Shown one piece after another: positions 44,840 to 53,739 of a stretch of DNA of 64,000 nucleotides (the first letter of the stretch is position 1; each line of letters begins with the position of its first letter). Both the position numbers and the translations under genes were made by a program. The notes beneath the pieces were generated by a model. The model was not told the origin of the DNA. It was given only the letters and a program-made list of their open reading frames with translations, and searched no databases. Location: NCBI GenBank assembly GCA_963809715.1, contig CAWEKO010000006.1, forward strand, positions 434,001 through 498,000, given 5' to 3'. Source of the stretch: Bog-473 sp963809715 (GTDB taxonomy: Bacteria > Actinomycetota > Acidimicrobiia > Acidimicrobiales > RAAP-2).

Positions 44840-44845
44840 TACCCT
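44840..44845 (+). promoter_or_regulatory. Candidate -10 box of ribF
   Basis: TACCCT lies 8 nt before ATG 44854; the gap CAGGCGCG holds no strong Shine-Dalgarno. Confidence 0.35.
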
Positions 44846-44853
44846 CAGGCGCG

Positions 44854-45768
44854 ATGCCCGGACCAGGAACCGCCGTGACCATCGGCGCCTACGACGGGGT
44901 CCACCTGGGGCACCGGGCCTTGCTCGGTGACCTGTCCGACCGGGCCGCGGCCAAGGGTCTCTCGACCGTCGTGGTGACCTTCGACCGCCACCCGGCGGCG
45001 GTCGTCCGGCCCGAGTCGGCCCCCAAGCAGCTGACCTCACTCGAGCAGAAGCTCGAGCTCCTGGCCGAGTGCGGGATCGACCGCACCCTGGTCGTGTCCT
45101 TCGACGAGGCCCGGGCCGACGAGACGGCGGAGGAGTTCGTCGGGGAGGTCCTGGTCGACCAGCTCGGGGCCCGTCTCGTGGTGGTGGGCGAGGACTTCCA
45201 CTTCGGCCACGGGCGCAAGGGCAACGTCGAGTTGCTGCGGCGCCTCGGGGCCGAGCACGGCTTCGAGGTCGTCGGGGTCGGACTGACCGGCGACGGATCG
45301 GAGGCGGTCTCCTCCACCCGGATCCGCGCCCTCATCGCGGCGGGTGACGTGGCCGGGGCGGCCCGGCTGCTCGGGCGGCCGCACGAGGTGCGGGGCCAGG
45401 TCGTGCGGGGCGACGGGCGTGGCGGTCCGGAACTGGGGTTCCCGACGGCGAACGTGGCCGTGGACGACGACATCGCCCTGCCGGCGGACGGCATCTACGC
45501 CGGCTACCTCACCCGGGCGGACGGCTCTGTGCACCGGGCCGCCATCTCGGTGGGCCGGCGACCGACCTTCTACGAGCCGGGCACCGCCCCGGTGCTGGTC
45601 GAGGCCTACCTGCTCGGTTTCGACGGCGACCTCTACGGGGAGGCGGTCCGGGTGTCCTTCGCGGAGCACCTGCGCGCCGAGCAGCGCTTCGACTCGGTGG
45701 AGGCGCTGATCGCCCAGATGAAGGCCGACGTCGAGGCGACCGAGCGCGTGCTGGCCGATCTTCCCTGA
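44854..45768 (+). CDS. ribF: Bifunctional riboflavin kinase / FAD synthetase
   Basis: A 304-residue protein. The N-terminal FAD synthetase domain has the nucleotidyl-transferase motif TIGAYDGVHLGHRALL and the late VSSTRIRALIAAGD. The C-terminal kinase domain shows RGDGRGGPELGFPTANVAVD and GIYAGYLT. It makes FMN and FAD from riboflavin. Its place between truB and rpsO is the conserved one. Confidence 0.95.
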   Translation: MPGPGTAVTIGAYDGVHLGHRALLGDLSDRAAAKGLSTVVVTFDRHPAAVVRPESAPKQLTSLEQKLELLAECGIDRTLVVSFDEARADETAEEFVGEVLVDQLGARLVVVGEDFHFGHGRKGNVELLRRLGAEHGFEVVGVGLTGDGSEAVSSTRIRALIAAGDVAGAARLLGRPHEVRGQVVRGDGRGGPELGFPTANVAVDDDIALPADGIYAGYLTRADGSVHRAAISVGRRPTFYEPGTAPVLVEAYLLGFDGDLYGEAVRVSFAEHLRAEQRFDSVEALIAQMKADVEATERVLADLP

Positions 45769-45849
45769 TCAGCGGGCGGCTGCTACGCTATTTGACGGCC
45801 GGGAGAGGTTCCCGGCGCACTCCGACCAGGTTCTCCCGAGGATTTCCGT
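45769..45849 (+). promoter_or_regulatory. rpsO promoter and leader hairpin
   Basis: TACGCT at 45784-45789 is a likely -10 box. About 55 nt of leader follow, containing a perfect 6-bp hairpin CCGGGA (45799-45804), loop GAGGT, TCCCGG (45810-45815). S15 represses its own mRNA through leader structures in many bacteria; this hairpin is a candidate, and a weak GAGG precedes the ATG. Confidence 0.45.
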
Positions 45850-46107
45850 ATGCCCGACACGCAGTCCACCATCTCCGAGTACCGGCTCCATGAAACGGAC
45901 ACCGGCTCTCCCGAGGTGCAAATCGCACTGCTGTCCGGCCGGATCAACCACCTCACGGAGCACCTCAAGGAGCACAAAGGGGACCACCACACCCGGCGAG
46001 GCCTGATGAAACTCATCGGTCAACGCCGCCGGCTGCTCGATTACGTCCGCAAGAACGACGTCGAGCGCTACCGCTCCATCATCAGCCGTCTCGGCATTCG
46101 ACGGTAG
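45850..46107 (+). CDS. rpsO: 30S ribosomal protein S15
   Basis: An 85-residue protein, slightly shorter than the usual 89. The 16S-binding motifs are intact: HETDTGSPEVQIALLSGRIN, LTEHLKEHKGDHHTRRGL and a final LIGQRRRLLDYVRKND. It starts at ATG 45850. pnp follows after a 124-bp gap, as in most bacteria. Confidence 0.96.
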   Translation: MPDTQSTISEYRLHETDTGSPEVQIALLSGRINHLTEHLKEHKGDHHTRRGLMKLIGQRRRLLDYVRKNDVERYRSIISRLGIRR

Positions 46108-46231
46108 CGGCAGCCCCACACAACCGGGCGTCGACCAGCCACTGGCTGCCAGTCGCCGGTCACCTTGGCGCGCGAGGTGGTCGACGACTGGGAACCAGAC
46201 GAGGAGATGCCCCCGACATACGAGGAGCATC
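46108..46231 (+). promoter_or_regulatory. rpsO-pnp intergenic region
   Basis: The 124 bp hold a small inverted repeat CAGCC-ACT-GGCTG near 46137-46149 and a Shine-Dalgarno-like GAGGAGC just before ATG 46232. In other bacteria an RNase III-cleaved hairpin here controls pnp; no long duplex of that kind is visible. Confidence 0.35.
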
Positions 46232-48673
46232 ATGTCTGATGCCATTTCCGTTTCGGCCCCGATCAGCGGGACCGACCGTGCCATGTCCTTCGAGGCGGGC
46301 AAACTGGCCCAACTCGCCGACGGCGCCGTGCTGGCCCGCATCGGCGACACCGTGCTGTTGGCCACCGCAGTGGCCAGCCGCTCGGTCCGGGAAGGCGCCG
46401 ACTTCTTCCCGCTGACCGTCGACATCGAGGAGCGCACCTACGCCGCCGGGAAGATCCCCGGCTCGTTCTTCCGCCGGGAGGGCAAGAGCTCGGACCAGGC
46501 CATCCTGACCGACCGGCTCATCGACCGCCCGCTGCGGCCCTCCTTCCCCGAGGGCTTCCGCAACGAGGTGCACATCGTGGGCACCATCGTCGGCGCCGAC
46601 CAGGTCAACCCGCACGACGTGCTCGCCATCAACGCCGCCTCGGCCGCGCTGATGATCTCGGGCATCCCCTTCGACGGCCCGATCGGCGCCACCCGGGTCG
46701 CCTACACGACCGAGGGCGCATGGATCCCGCACCCGACCTTCGAGGAGGGCGAGGAGAGCACCTTCGAGCTGGTCGTGGCCGGCCGGGCCCTGACCGAGAG
46801 TGCCGACACCGAGATCGCCATCATGATGGTGGAGGCCGGCGGTTCCGAGAAGTCGTGGTCCTACTACGAGACCGGCGCACCCAAGGTGACCGAGGAGGTG
46901 CTGGCCGAGGGGCTCGAGGCCGCCAAGACCTGGATCCGCGAGTCGATCAACCTCCAGCGCCAGCTGGTCGAGGCCTTCACCGCGGCCCGGGGTCCCATCG
47001 AGACGATCCCGTACTCGACCTTCAACGACTACGAGGACGACGTGTGGCAGCGGGTCCAGGCGGTGGGCACCGACGCCATCGCCAAGGCCAACCTGGTCAC
47101 CACCAAGGCCGAGCGCAACGCGGCGTTGGACGCGGCCGGCGACGGGATCAAGGCCGCCCTGGCCGACGAGTTCCCCGAGCGCGCCGGCGAGGTGAAGGCG
47201 GCCATCCGCTCGCTCACCAAGAAGCTGGTGCGCCAGCGCATCATCGAGGACGGCATGCGGGTCGACGGCCGGGGCACCGCGGACATCCGGCCCCTCTCGG
47301 CCGAGGTCGACCTGTTCCCGACCGCCCACGGCTCGGCGCTGTTCCAGCGCGGTGAGACCCAGGTCCTCAACGTGACCACGCTCGGCATGCCCCGGATGAA
47401 CCAGCTGCTCGACACGATCACCCCGGTCGAGTCCAAGCGCTACATGCACCACTACAACTTCCCGCCGTACTCGACGGGGGAGACGGGCTTCATGCGCGGC
47501 CCCAAGCGCCGCGAGATCGGCCACGGCCTGCTGGCCGAGCGGGCCCTGCTCCCGGTGGTCCCGAGCGCGGAGGAATTCCCCTACGCACTGCGGGTGGTGT
47601 CCGACGTCCTGGCCTCGAACGGCTCGACCTCCATGGCCTCGGTCTGCGGCTCGACGCTCTCGCTGATGGCGGCGGGCGTGCCGATCAAGGCGCCGGTGGC
47701 GGGTATCGCCATGGGCCTGGTGAAGGAGGGCGACGCCTACGTCACGCTGACCGACATCTTGGGTTCCGAGGACGCCTTCGGTGACATGGACTTCAAGGTG
47801 GCCGGCACGGCCGACGCGGTCACGGCGCTCCAGCTCGACACCAAGATCGCCGGTCTCCCGGCCGACGTGTTGGCCAAGGCGCTGCTCCAGGCCAAGGAGG
47901 CCCGCCTGGCCATCCTCGAGGTGATGGCCGCCACGATCCCCGAGCCGCGGCTGAGCGTGGCCAACAGCGCGCCGAAGATCGTCTCCATGGAGATCCCGAT
48001 CGACAAGATCGGCGAGGTGATCGGGCCCAAGGGCAAGGTCATCAACACGCTGCAGCAGGAGACCGGGGCCGACATCGCGGTCGACGACGACGGGGTGGTC
48101 GGTACGGTCACCATCGGGGCCAAGGACGGCAACGCGGTGGAAGAGGCGCGCCGGCGCATCTCCCTCATCCTCGACCCGCCGACCGCGGAGGTCGGCGTGG
48201 TCTACCCGGGCAAGGTCGTCAACATCACCAAGTTCGGTGCTTTCGTGAACGTGTTGCCGGGCCGGGACGGTCTGCTCCACATCTCGAAGCTGTCGTCGCT
48301 GGCGGGCGGCAAGCGCATCAACAACGTGGAGGACGTCCTCACCCTCGGCCAGGCGGTCGAGGTGCGGGTCGACGACATCGATCCCCAGGGCAAGGTCTCG
48401 CTCTCGCTGGCCAACGCGCCGGAGGGCGCACCCGCGTCGACCTCGGGGTCGTCCTCGGGCAACGGCGACGGCGCCCGGAGTTCCCACCGCGCCCCGGCCG
48501 CCTCGAGCGGGAGTGGCGGCGGGGGCGCCCCTTCCTTCGAGGACACGTTCGAGGCCGAGCTGGTGGCCGACCTCGGCGACCTCGGCCCCGGCGGCCCGAC
48601 CACCGCGGACGACGCCGGCCGCGGTGACCGCGGGGGCGACCGCCGCCCGCGCGGTCGTTCGCGTCGTCGTTGA
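46232..48673 (+). CDS. pnp: Polyribonucleotide nucleotidyltransferase (PNPase)
   Basis: An 813-residue phosphorolytic 3'-5' exoribonuclease. Two RNase PH domains (first with FFRREGKSSDQAILTDRLID, second with FQRGETQVLNVTTLG and SSMASVCGSTLSLMAAGVPI-type core reading TSMASVCGSTLSLM), an all-alpha linker, a KH domain (IPIDKIGEVIGPKGKVINTL) and an S1 domain (VYPGKVVNITKFGAFVNVLP) are in order. A Gly/Ser-rich, then Arg-rich tail of about 80 residues follows (RGGDRRPRGRSRRR). The stop overlaps the M16 peptidase start (TTGA). Confidence 0.96.
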   Translation: MSDAISVSAPISGTDRAMSFEAGKLAQLADGAVLARIGDTVLLATAVASRSVREGADFFPLTVDIEERTYAAGKIPGSFFRREGKSSDQAILTDRLIDRPLRPSFPEGFRNEVHIVGTIVGADQVNPHDVLAINAASAALMISGIPFDGPIGATRVAYTTEGAWIPHPTFEEGEESTFELVVAGRALTESADTEIAIMMVEAGGSEKSWSYYETGAPKVTEEVLAEGLEAAKTWIRESINLQRQLVEAFTAARGPIETIPYSTFNDYEDDVWQRVQAVGTDAIAKANLVTTKAERNAALDAAGDGIKAALADEFPERAGEVKAAIRSLTKKLVRQRIIEDGMRVDGRGTADIRPLSAEVDLFPTAHGSALFQRGETQVLNVTTLGMPRMNQLLDTITPVESKRYMHHYNFPPYSTGETGFMRGPKRREIGHGLLAERALLPVVPSAEEFPYALRVVSDVLASNGSTSMASVCGSTLSLMAAGVPIKAPVAGIAMGLVKEGDAYVTLTDILGSEDAFGDMDFKVAGTADAVTALQLDTKIAGLPADVLAKALLQAKEARLAILEVMAATIPEPRLSVANSAPKIVSMEIPIDKIGEVIGPKGKVINTLQQETGADIAVDDDGVVGTVTIGAKDGNAVEEARRRISLILDPPTAEVGVVYPGKVVNITKFGAFVNVLPGRDGLLHISKLSSLAGGKRINNVEDVLTLGQAVEVRVDDIDPQGKVSLSLANAPEGAPASTSGSSSGNGDGARSSHRAPAASSGSGGGGAPSFEDTFEAELVADLGDLGPGGPTTADDAGRGDRGGDRRPRGRSRRR

Positions 48674-49932
48674 TCGAATCCTCCGTCCTGCCCTGCGGCA
48701 TCCGCCTGGTCACCGAGACCATGGCGGATGTCCGCTCGGTCGCCGTCGCCTACTGGGTCGGCACCGGTTCGCGTGACGAGCCGGACGACCTGGCGGGGGC
48801 GTCGCACTTCCTCGAGCATCTCCTCTTCAAGGGGACGGAGCGGCGCACCGCCGCGGCCATCGCCGAGGAGTTGGACGAAGTCGGTGGCGACTGCAACGCG
48901 TTCACCACGAAGGAGTACACGACCTTCTACGTGCGCCTGCTCTCCGAGCACCTCTCGATGGGCCTCGACATCTTGAGCGACATCATGTGGGAGCCCGCGC
49001 TGCGGCCGGCGGACATCGAGGCCGAGCGCACGGTCATCCTCGACGAGATCCTGATGCACGCGGACGAGCCGGCCGACCTGGCGTCGGAGCGCTGGCAAGC
49101 GGCCCTGTTCCCGGGCCATCCGCTCGGGCGCGACACGCTGGGCACGGCAGACTCGGTCCAGCGCATCAGCCGCGACGACATCCGGGCCTTCTGCGACCTG
49201 CACTACCGGCCGGCCAACATGGTCGTCTCCGTGGCGGGCGACTGCACCCACGAGGCGGCGGCCGAGGAGCTCGAGCGCCGCTTCGCCGGGCAGCGGGGCG
49301 GCACCGCCCCGGTGCGCCGCGCGCCCGGGCCTCACGCGGTGACGTTCGACGTGGTGCGCCGCCCGACCGAGCAGGCCCACCTGGTGTACGGAGCCCGGTC
49401 GGTGTCGCGCTTCGACGAGCGCCGCTGGCCCCTGGCCGTCCTGAACCACGTGCTCGGGGGCGGTCTCTCCAGCCGCCTGTTCCAGAAGGTCCGTGAGGAG
49501 CGGGGCCTGGCCTACTCGGTCTGGTCGGAGCGGGCGGCCTATGCCGACGCGGGCTCGCTGGCGGTCGTCGTGGGCACGGCACCCGAGCACGTGCCCGAAG
49601 TGCTCCAGATCATCGAGGCCGAGCTCGACCTCCTGGCGCAGGCGGGGGTGACCGGGCGCGAGCTGGCCGTGGCCAAGGGCAACCTGCGGGCCGAGATGCT
49701 GCTCTCGGGAGAGGACTCGGGCGCTCGCATGAGTCGCATCGGCGCGTCGCTGCTCCTTCACGGTGAGGTGCTCAGCGTGGACGAGGTGCTCGAGCGAATC
49801 GAGGCGGTGACCCGGGCGCAGGTGCTCGAGGTGGCCGGTCAGCTGGTTTCGGCCCCGCGCACCGTGAGCGCGGTGGGTCCGTTCGATGCCGAGGAGTTCG
49901 ACTCCCACCTTCCCGCGCTGGCCGCCCAGTAG
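48670..49932 (+). CDS. M16 family (pitrilysin/insulinase-type) zinc peptidase
   Basis: A 420-residue protein from TTG 48670 in a TTGA overlap with pnp. The inverted zinc motif HxxEH is in SHFLEHLLFKGT (near residue 54), and the distal Glu ligand about 76 residues later is in IEAERTVILDEI. The inactive-like C-terminal half carries GGGLSSRLFQKVREERGLAY. This PNPase-M16-dapB order is conserved in actinobacteria. It is presumably cytoplasmic; no signal peptide is seen. Confidence 0.93.
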   Translation: MIESSVLPCGIRLVTETMADVRSVAVAYWVGTGSRDEPDDLAGASHFLEHLLFKGTERRTAAAIAEELDEVGGDCNAFTTKEYTTFYVRLLSEHLSMGLDILSDIMWEPALRPADIEAERTVILDEILMHADEPADLASERWQAALFPGHPLGRDTLGTADSVQRISRDDIRAFCDLHYRPANMVVSVAGDCTHEAAAEELERRFAGQRGGTAPVRRAPGPHAVTFDVVRRPTEQAHLVYGARSVSRFDERRWPLAVLNHVLGGGLSSRLFQKVREERGLAYSVWSERAAYADAGSLAVVVGTAPEHVPEVLQIIEAELDLLAQAGVTGRELAVAKGNLRAEMLLSGEDSGARMSRIGASLLLHGEVLSVDEVLERIEAVTRAQVLEVAGQLVSAPRTVSAVGPFDAEEFDSHLPALAAQ

Positions 49933-49935
49933 CCT
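49930..49935 (+). promoter_or_regulatory. Candidate -10 box of dapB
   Basis: TAGCCT overlaps the TAG stop of the peptidase gene and lies 7 nt before ATG 49943, suggesting leaderless dapB transcription. Confidence 0.45.
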
Positions 49936-49942
49936 GACCTCA

Positions 49943-50728
49943 ATGTTCAAGGTCGGTGTGGTCGGTGCCGGCGGCCGCATGGGCCAAGAGGTGTGCCGGG
50001 CCGTCACGGCGGCGCCCGACATGGAACTGGTGGCGGCCGTGGACCCGGGCCACGTCGGGCGCGACGCCTGCGGCCACACCATCGTGGGCGAGGTCAACGC
50101 CCTCTCCGACCTCGGGACCGAAGTCGTGGTCGACTTCACGGTGGCCGAGGCGGTGCGCCACAACGTGCGCCACTACGCGCACCAGGGGATCCACGCCGTG
50201 ATCGGCACCACCGGGCTCTCGGCCGACGACCTGGCCTCCCTGAGCGAGCAGTTCGGTGGCGGGGGTCCCAACGCCATCGTGGCGGCCAACTTCGCCGTGG
50301 GCGCGGTGCTGCTCATGCACTTCTCGAAGCTGGCCGCGCCGCTCATGGAAAGTGTCGAGGTGATCGAGCTGCACCACGACGCCAAGCGCGATGCCCCCTC
50401 GGGCACCGCGCTGCACACGGCACGGGCCATCGAGGAGGGACGGCGGGCGGCGGGGAGCGCCCCCCTGCCGCCCGATCCCACGACCGACCTCGTCCTGCCC
50501 GGGGCGCGGGGCGCCGAGGGCCCGGGGGGCGTGCACGTGCACTCGGTGCGTCTGCCCGGTCTGGTGGCCCACGAAGAGGTCATCTTCGGGGCGCCGGGGC
50601 AGAGCCTGAGCATCCGTCACGACTCGTACGACCGGGTGTCGTTCATGCCGGGCGTGCTCTTGGCCGTCCGCACGGTGGCCGACCGTCCCGGCGTGACGGT
50701 GGGGCTCGAGGCGTTGCTGGGGCTGTGA
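49943..50728 (+). CDS. dapB: 4-hydroxy-tetrahydrodipicolinate reductase
   Basis: A 261-residue NAD(P)H enzyme of lysine and diaminopimelate synthesis. The N-terminus FKVGVVGAGGRMGQEVCRAV is the Rossmann motif, VIGTTG the second conserved site, ELHHDAKRDAPSGTALHTA the substrate signature with catalytic His and Lys. The stop overlaps the TetR gene by 4 bp (GTGA). The usual partner dapA lies 5.2 kb downstream. Confidence 0.96.
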   Translation: MFKVGVVGAGGRMGQEVCRAVTAAPDMELVAAVDPGHVGRDACGHTIVGEVNALSDLGTEVVVDFTVAEAVRHNVRHYAHQGIHAVIGTTGLSADDLASLSEQFGGGGPNAIVAANFAVGAVLLMHFSKLAAPLMESVEVIELHHDAKRDAPSGTALHTARAIEEGRRAAGSAPLPPDPTTDLVLPGARGAEGPGGVHVHSVRLPGLVAHEEVIFGAPGQSLSIRHDSYDRVSFMPGVLLAVRTVADRPGVTVGLEALLGL

Positions 50729-51285
50729 ACCCCGAGGTACGGGAGCGCCTGCTCCAGGCGACCTACGACTGCGTGGCCCGCTGGGGACTGGCCAAGACGA
50801 CGGTGGAGGATGCGGCACGCGAGGCCGGCGTGTCGCGCGCCACCGTCTACCGCTACTTTCCCGGTGGGCGCGACGAGTTGATCTCGGCCGTGGTCGGCTG
50901 GGAGTTCTCCCGGTTCTTCCTGCGCCTCTACGAGGAGGTGCACGGGGCCGAGACGCTCGAGGAGGTCATGGAGCGCGGGCTGATGTTCGCCCATACGTCG
51001 TTGGTGGAACACGAAGTGCTCCAACGCATTCTCGTCACCGAACCCGAGGTGTTGCTGCCCCGCCTGACGGTCGAGGCCGAACAGACCCACACCCTGATCG
51101 CCGGCTTCCTGGCGCCGTACCTGGTCCGTCACGGGATGACCGAGGGGACCGATCTCGACCTGGCCGCCGACTTCTTGGCCCGCATGGTGCTCTCCTACAT
51201 CGGCTCGCCCGGCCGCTGGGACCTCAACGACCCCGAGCAGGTGGCCCTCTTGGTCCGCTCGGAGTTGCTGGCCGGCATCAGGTGA
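50725..51285 (+). CDS. TetR family transcriptional regulator
   Basis: A 186-residue protein from GTG 50725 (GTGA overlap with dapB). The N-terminal DNA-binding domain is clear: ATYDCVARWGLAKTTVEDAA then REAGVSRATVYRYFPGGRDE (about residues 11-51). The ligand domain is of unknown specificity. Its stop overlaps the rhomboid gene by 4 bp. It resembles the second TetR at 54004 (both have SRATVYR-FP-G and similar C-terminal helices), so the two may be paralogues. Confidence 0.88.
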   Translation: MNPEVRERLLQATYDCVARWGLAKTTVEDAAREAGVSRATVYRYFPGGRDELISAVVGWEFSRFFLRLYEEVHGAETLEEVMERGLMFAHTSLVEHEVLQRILVTEPEVLLPRLTVEAEQTHTLIAGFLAPYLVRHGMTEGTDLDLAADFLARMVLSYIGSPGRWDLNDPEQVALLVRSELLAGIR

Positions 51286-52154
51286 GCGGACCGCCACCCC
51301 AGGCCGCGCCGACCTGCGGGCGCCATCCGGATCGGCCGGCCTCGGTCCTCTGCGCCCACTGCAACCGCCCCATCTGCACCGAGTGCATGGTCCAGGCCCC
51401 GGTGGGCTGGCAGTGCCCCGACTGCACCAAGGAGGGATCCAAGCGCTCGCGCCAGGTGCCGGCCTTCACCCGGACCGGCCCGGGCCGGACCGGGGTGGTG
51501 GGATCGACCAACCCGACGCCCATCGTGCTGGCCATCGTGGCGGTCAACGTGGTCGTCTTCTTCCTCGAGCGCTTCGGCACCGACGTCGGCGTCATCGACC
51601 GCTATGGCCTGTGGCCCCACGCCGTCCACGCGCAGAGCCAGTACTACCGGGCCTTCACGGCCATGTGGCTGCACGCCAATTTCTTGCACATCGCGGCGAA
51701 CATGGTCGCCCTTCTCATCGTCGGTCCGGCGTTGGAGGTGCAGTTGGGCAAGGCGCGCTTCGTCGTCCTCTACCTCATCGCCGGATTGGGCGGCAGCGTC
51801 GGGTCGTACCTGCTCAGCTCGCCCAACGTGGTCGGGATCGGGGCGTCGGGGGCCATCATGGGCGTGATGGGGGCCTATGTGGTGATCGGGCTCCGACGGC
51901 GCCTCCCCATCGCCCCCGTGGTCGCCCTGATCGTGATCAACCTGGTGATCGGGTTCTCGGGCACCATCGACTGGCGGGCCCATCTGGGCGGCCTGGTCAC
52001 CGGCGCGGTGCTGGCCTACATCTTCGACGCCGCCGGTCGCTTGCGCGAGCGCCAGGCGGAGCTCGCCCTGACGATCGGGGGCAGCGTGGTCGTCCTCGGC
52101 GTGTTGGCCCTGCTCCTCACCTCGGTGGCGCCGGGCCACGTGAACCTGAGCTGA
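51282..52154 (+). CDS. Rhomboid family intramembrane serine protease with N-terminal zinc-finger-like domain
   Basis: A 290-residue protein starting at ATG-like GTG 51282 in a 4-bp overlap. Residues 12-45 hold a B-box-like cysteine set (CGRHPDRPASVLCAHC, CTECM, CPDC). Six or so membrane helices follow. Catalytic serine is in GIGASGAIMGVMGAYV and catalytic histidine in DWRAHLGGLVTGA; HANFLHIAANMVAL is the conserved L1-helix motif. Rhomboids cut transmembrane substrates; the substrate is unknown. It ends tail to tail with the DinB gene. Confidence 0.92.
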   Translation: MSGPPPQAAPTCGRHPDRPASVLCAHCNRPICTECMVQAPVGWQCPDCTKEGSKRSRQVPAFTRTGPGRTGVVGSTNPTPIVLAIVAVNVVVFFLERFGTDVGVIDRYGLWPHAVHAQSQYYRAFTAMWLHANFLHIAANMVALLIVGPALEVQLGKARFVVLYLIAGLGGSVGSYLLSSPNVVGIGASGAIMGVMGAYVVIGLRRRLPIAPVVALIVINLVIGFSGTIDWRAHLGGLVTGAVLAYIFDAAGRLRERQAELALTIGGSVVVLGVLALLLTSVAPGHVNLS

Positions 52155-52159
52155 CCAGG

Positions 52160-52681
52160 TCAGCGGGGTCTCGACCTGAGCATGGCAAGGCCATTGTCCA
52201 CATCCGCCAGGTGGTGGTGCGAGTCGTGGAGCGCGTGCTCGAGAAGCCCACGGACGTCGCTCCGCGAGTCGCCGATCGTGATGCCTCGGGACCATGAAGT
52301 CGGCCCTGACTCCTGGGCCAACTCGGCCAGTCTTCTCGCCTGTCTTTGGAGCTCAAGTCCGACGACACCCGGGTCTTGGCCGGCGTAGCTTGCAGAGGCG
52401 CTCTGAACGAGTTCGTCACCGGCGATCTCGGGGAACCTGGGCTCATCGACCGTCAACGCCTGCTCGACGCCAAAGACGTGGAGTGCCGTGACATCCCTAC
52501 TGTGAGCCGCATATTCGAGCGCCGACCATGTCTCGGGCGCTGGTCTCAGCCGAAGTTCGTCGCCGGCATGGTGCAGGAGTTGAATCCATTGCGGCCCAAG
52601 TCCTCGGATCGTGTCCAACAGCAGCACCGGCTCGTACTCGGACCCATTGAAGCCGCATGCCTCACATTCCTCGTGACCCAC
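52160..52681 (-). CDS. DinB family protein
   Basis: A 173-residue four-helix-bundle protein, started at GTG 52681. The metal-binding His triad characteristic of DinB is seen: H in ALEYAAHSRDV and two in ALHDSHHHLADVD near the C-terminus. The N-terminus CEACGFNGSEYE has a CxxC pair not needed for the fold. Family members include thiol transferases and unknown enzymes, so function is not assigned. Codon choice here looks less GC3-biased than in neighbours, in keeping with acquired DNA. Confidence 0.8.
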   Translation of the reverse strand: MGHEECEACGFNGSEYEPVLLLDTIRGLGPQWIQLLHHAGDELRLRPAPETWSALEYAAHSRDVTALHVFGVEQALTVDEPRFPEIAGDELVQSASASYAGQDPGVVGLELQRQARRLAELAQESGPTSWSRGITIGDSRSDVRGLLEHALHDSHHHLADVDNGLAMLRSRPR

Positions 52682-52818
52682 GCTGGACCTCCCTTCGACA
52701 ACCTCTCCAGTGTGCTTGCTGCCAGAAGGCGATGTCTCTGAACGTCATTCGAGTGTCCCAGCCCGGACGCTGCCGGCTGGGGACGCGCGAGCACCTCGGG
52801 ATGGCGGGACCTTCTGGC

Positions 52819-52824
52819 TACGTT
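52819..52824 (+). promoter_or_regulatory. Candidate -10 box of the cupin-GrpB gene
   Basis: TACGTT lies 6 nt before GTG 52831; this spacing supports GTG 52831 as the start over the upstream ATG 52801. Confidence 0.35.
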
Positions 52825-52830
52825 GGCAGG

Positions 52831-53739
52831 GTGAGGATCTTTCGATTCGATCCCGAGGTGTCGATCCCAATTGACCGATTCGGTTCGGACTTCCGAATCG
52901 GAAGACTGACCGGGGACGACACGCAGGGTCGGGTGCAGATCCTGCATCTGGCGCGGGGCGGCCTGGTCGGCCGCCACCGAGCGGGGCTTCCGCAGCTCTT
53001 CGCCGTCGTGACCGGTTCGGGTTGGGTCAGCGGAGGCGACGGACCGCGCCGCCAGATCAAGACCGGGCAGGCAGCGGTCTGGGAGCCTGACGAAGAGCAC
53101 GACGTCGGCAGCAACGACGGCCTTATGGCCGTCTGTGTCGAGGGGAGCTTCGAGATGAGGGCCGTGGCGGTCACCGAGGAGATTGTCGTGGTCGACTACG
53201 ACCCGCGGTGGCCTGAGTGGTTCGAAAGAACGCGGACGTATGTCTGGCCAGCGGTGAAGGAGCTCGCTCTCCGCATCGACCACGTCGGGTCTACGTCCGT
53301 TCCGGGACTGGCAGCGAAGCCGATCATCGACATGGACATCGTGGTGGCCGATGTGTCCCGGGTCCGTCGGGTCATCGACGCGTTGCGTGCGCTCCGCTAT
53401 CGATGGGTGGGCGATCTGGGAGTCGAGGGCAGAGAGGCATTCGAGGCGTCGGGGCAGGTCGATCTGCCGCCCCATCACCTGTACCTGGTCGTCGAGTGCA
53501 GCAAGGCACATCTGGACCATGTTCTGCTGCGGGACCTGCTCCGGGCCGATCCCGAAGCTTGCCGCCAGTACGGCGAACTGAAGCGGGCAAACGTGTCCCT
53601 CGCGCAAGGGGATATGGATGTGTACGTGGCGGCCAAGGCCCGCTTGGTCGCCGAGCTGCTCACTCGAGCACGCGCGGACCAGGGCCTGGAACCTGCCAGC
53701 TATTGGGTGCCGGACATGCCCGACGTGAGTCGGGAGTAG
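52831..53739 (+). CDS. Cupin-like domain fused to GrpB (UPF0157) domain
   Basis: A 302-residue two-domain protein. Residues 1-115 look like a small cupin (LHLARGGLVGRHRAGLPQLF, VVTGSGWVSGGDG, AVWEPDEEHDVGS). Residues 118-285 are a GrpB domain, a predicted nucleotidyl-transferase-fold protein: VVDYDPRWPEWFERTR, RIDHVGSTSVPGLAAKPIID and DLPPHHLYLVVECS. The fusion suggests a small-molecule sensor joined to a transferase. Function unknown. GTG 52831 is supported by a TACGTT box; ATG 52801 would add 10 residues. Confidence 0.8.
   Translation: MRIFRFDPEVSIPIDRFGSDFRIGRLTGDDTQGRVQILHLARGGLVGRHRAGLPQLFAVVTGSGWVSGGDGPRRQIKTGQAAVWEPDEEHDVGSNDGLMAVCVEGSFEMRAVAVTEEIVVVDYDPRWPEWFERTRTYVWPAVKELALRIDHVGSTSVPGLAAKPIIDMDIVVADVSRVRRVIDALRALRYRWVGDLGVEGREAFEASGQVDLPPHHLYLVVECSKAHLDHVLLRDLLRADPEACRQYGELKRANVSLAQGDMDVYVAAKARLVAELLTRARADQGLEPASYWVPDMPDVSRE

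Noticed and set aside
46160..48487. Minus-strand ORF of 775 codons antisense to pnp
   Set aside because: Same cause; its composition (Asp/His/Arg/Leu) mirrors the complement of pnp codons, and pnp motifs are complete.
48202..50163. Minus-strand ORF of 653 codons antisense to pnp, M16 peptidase and dapB
   Set aside because: Covers three well-conserved genes on the other strand and has no motifs.
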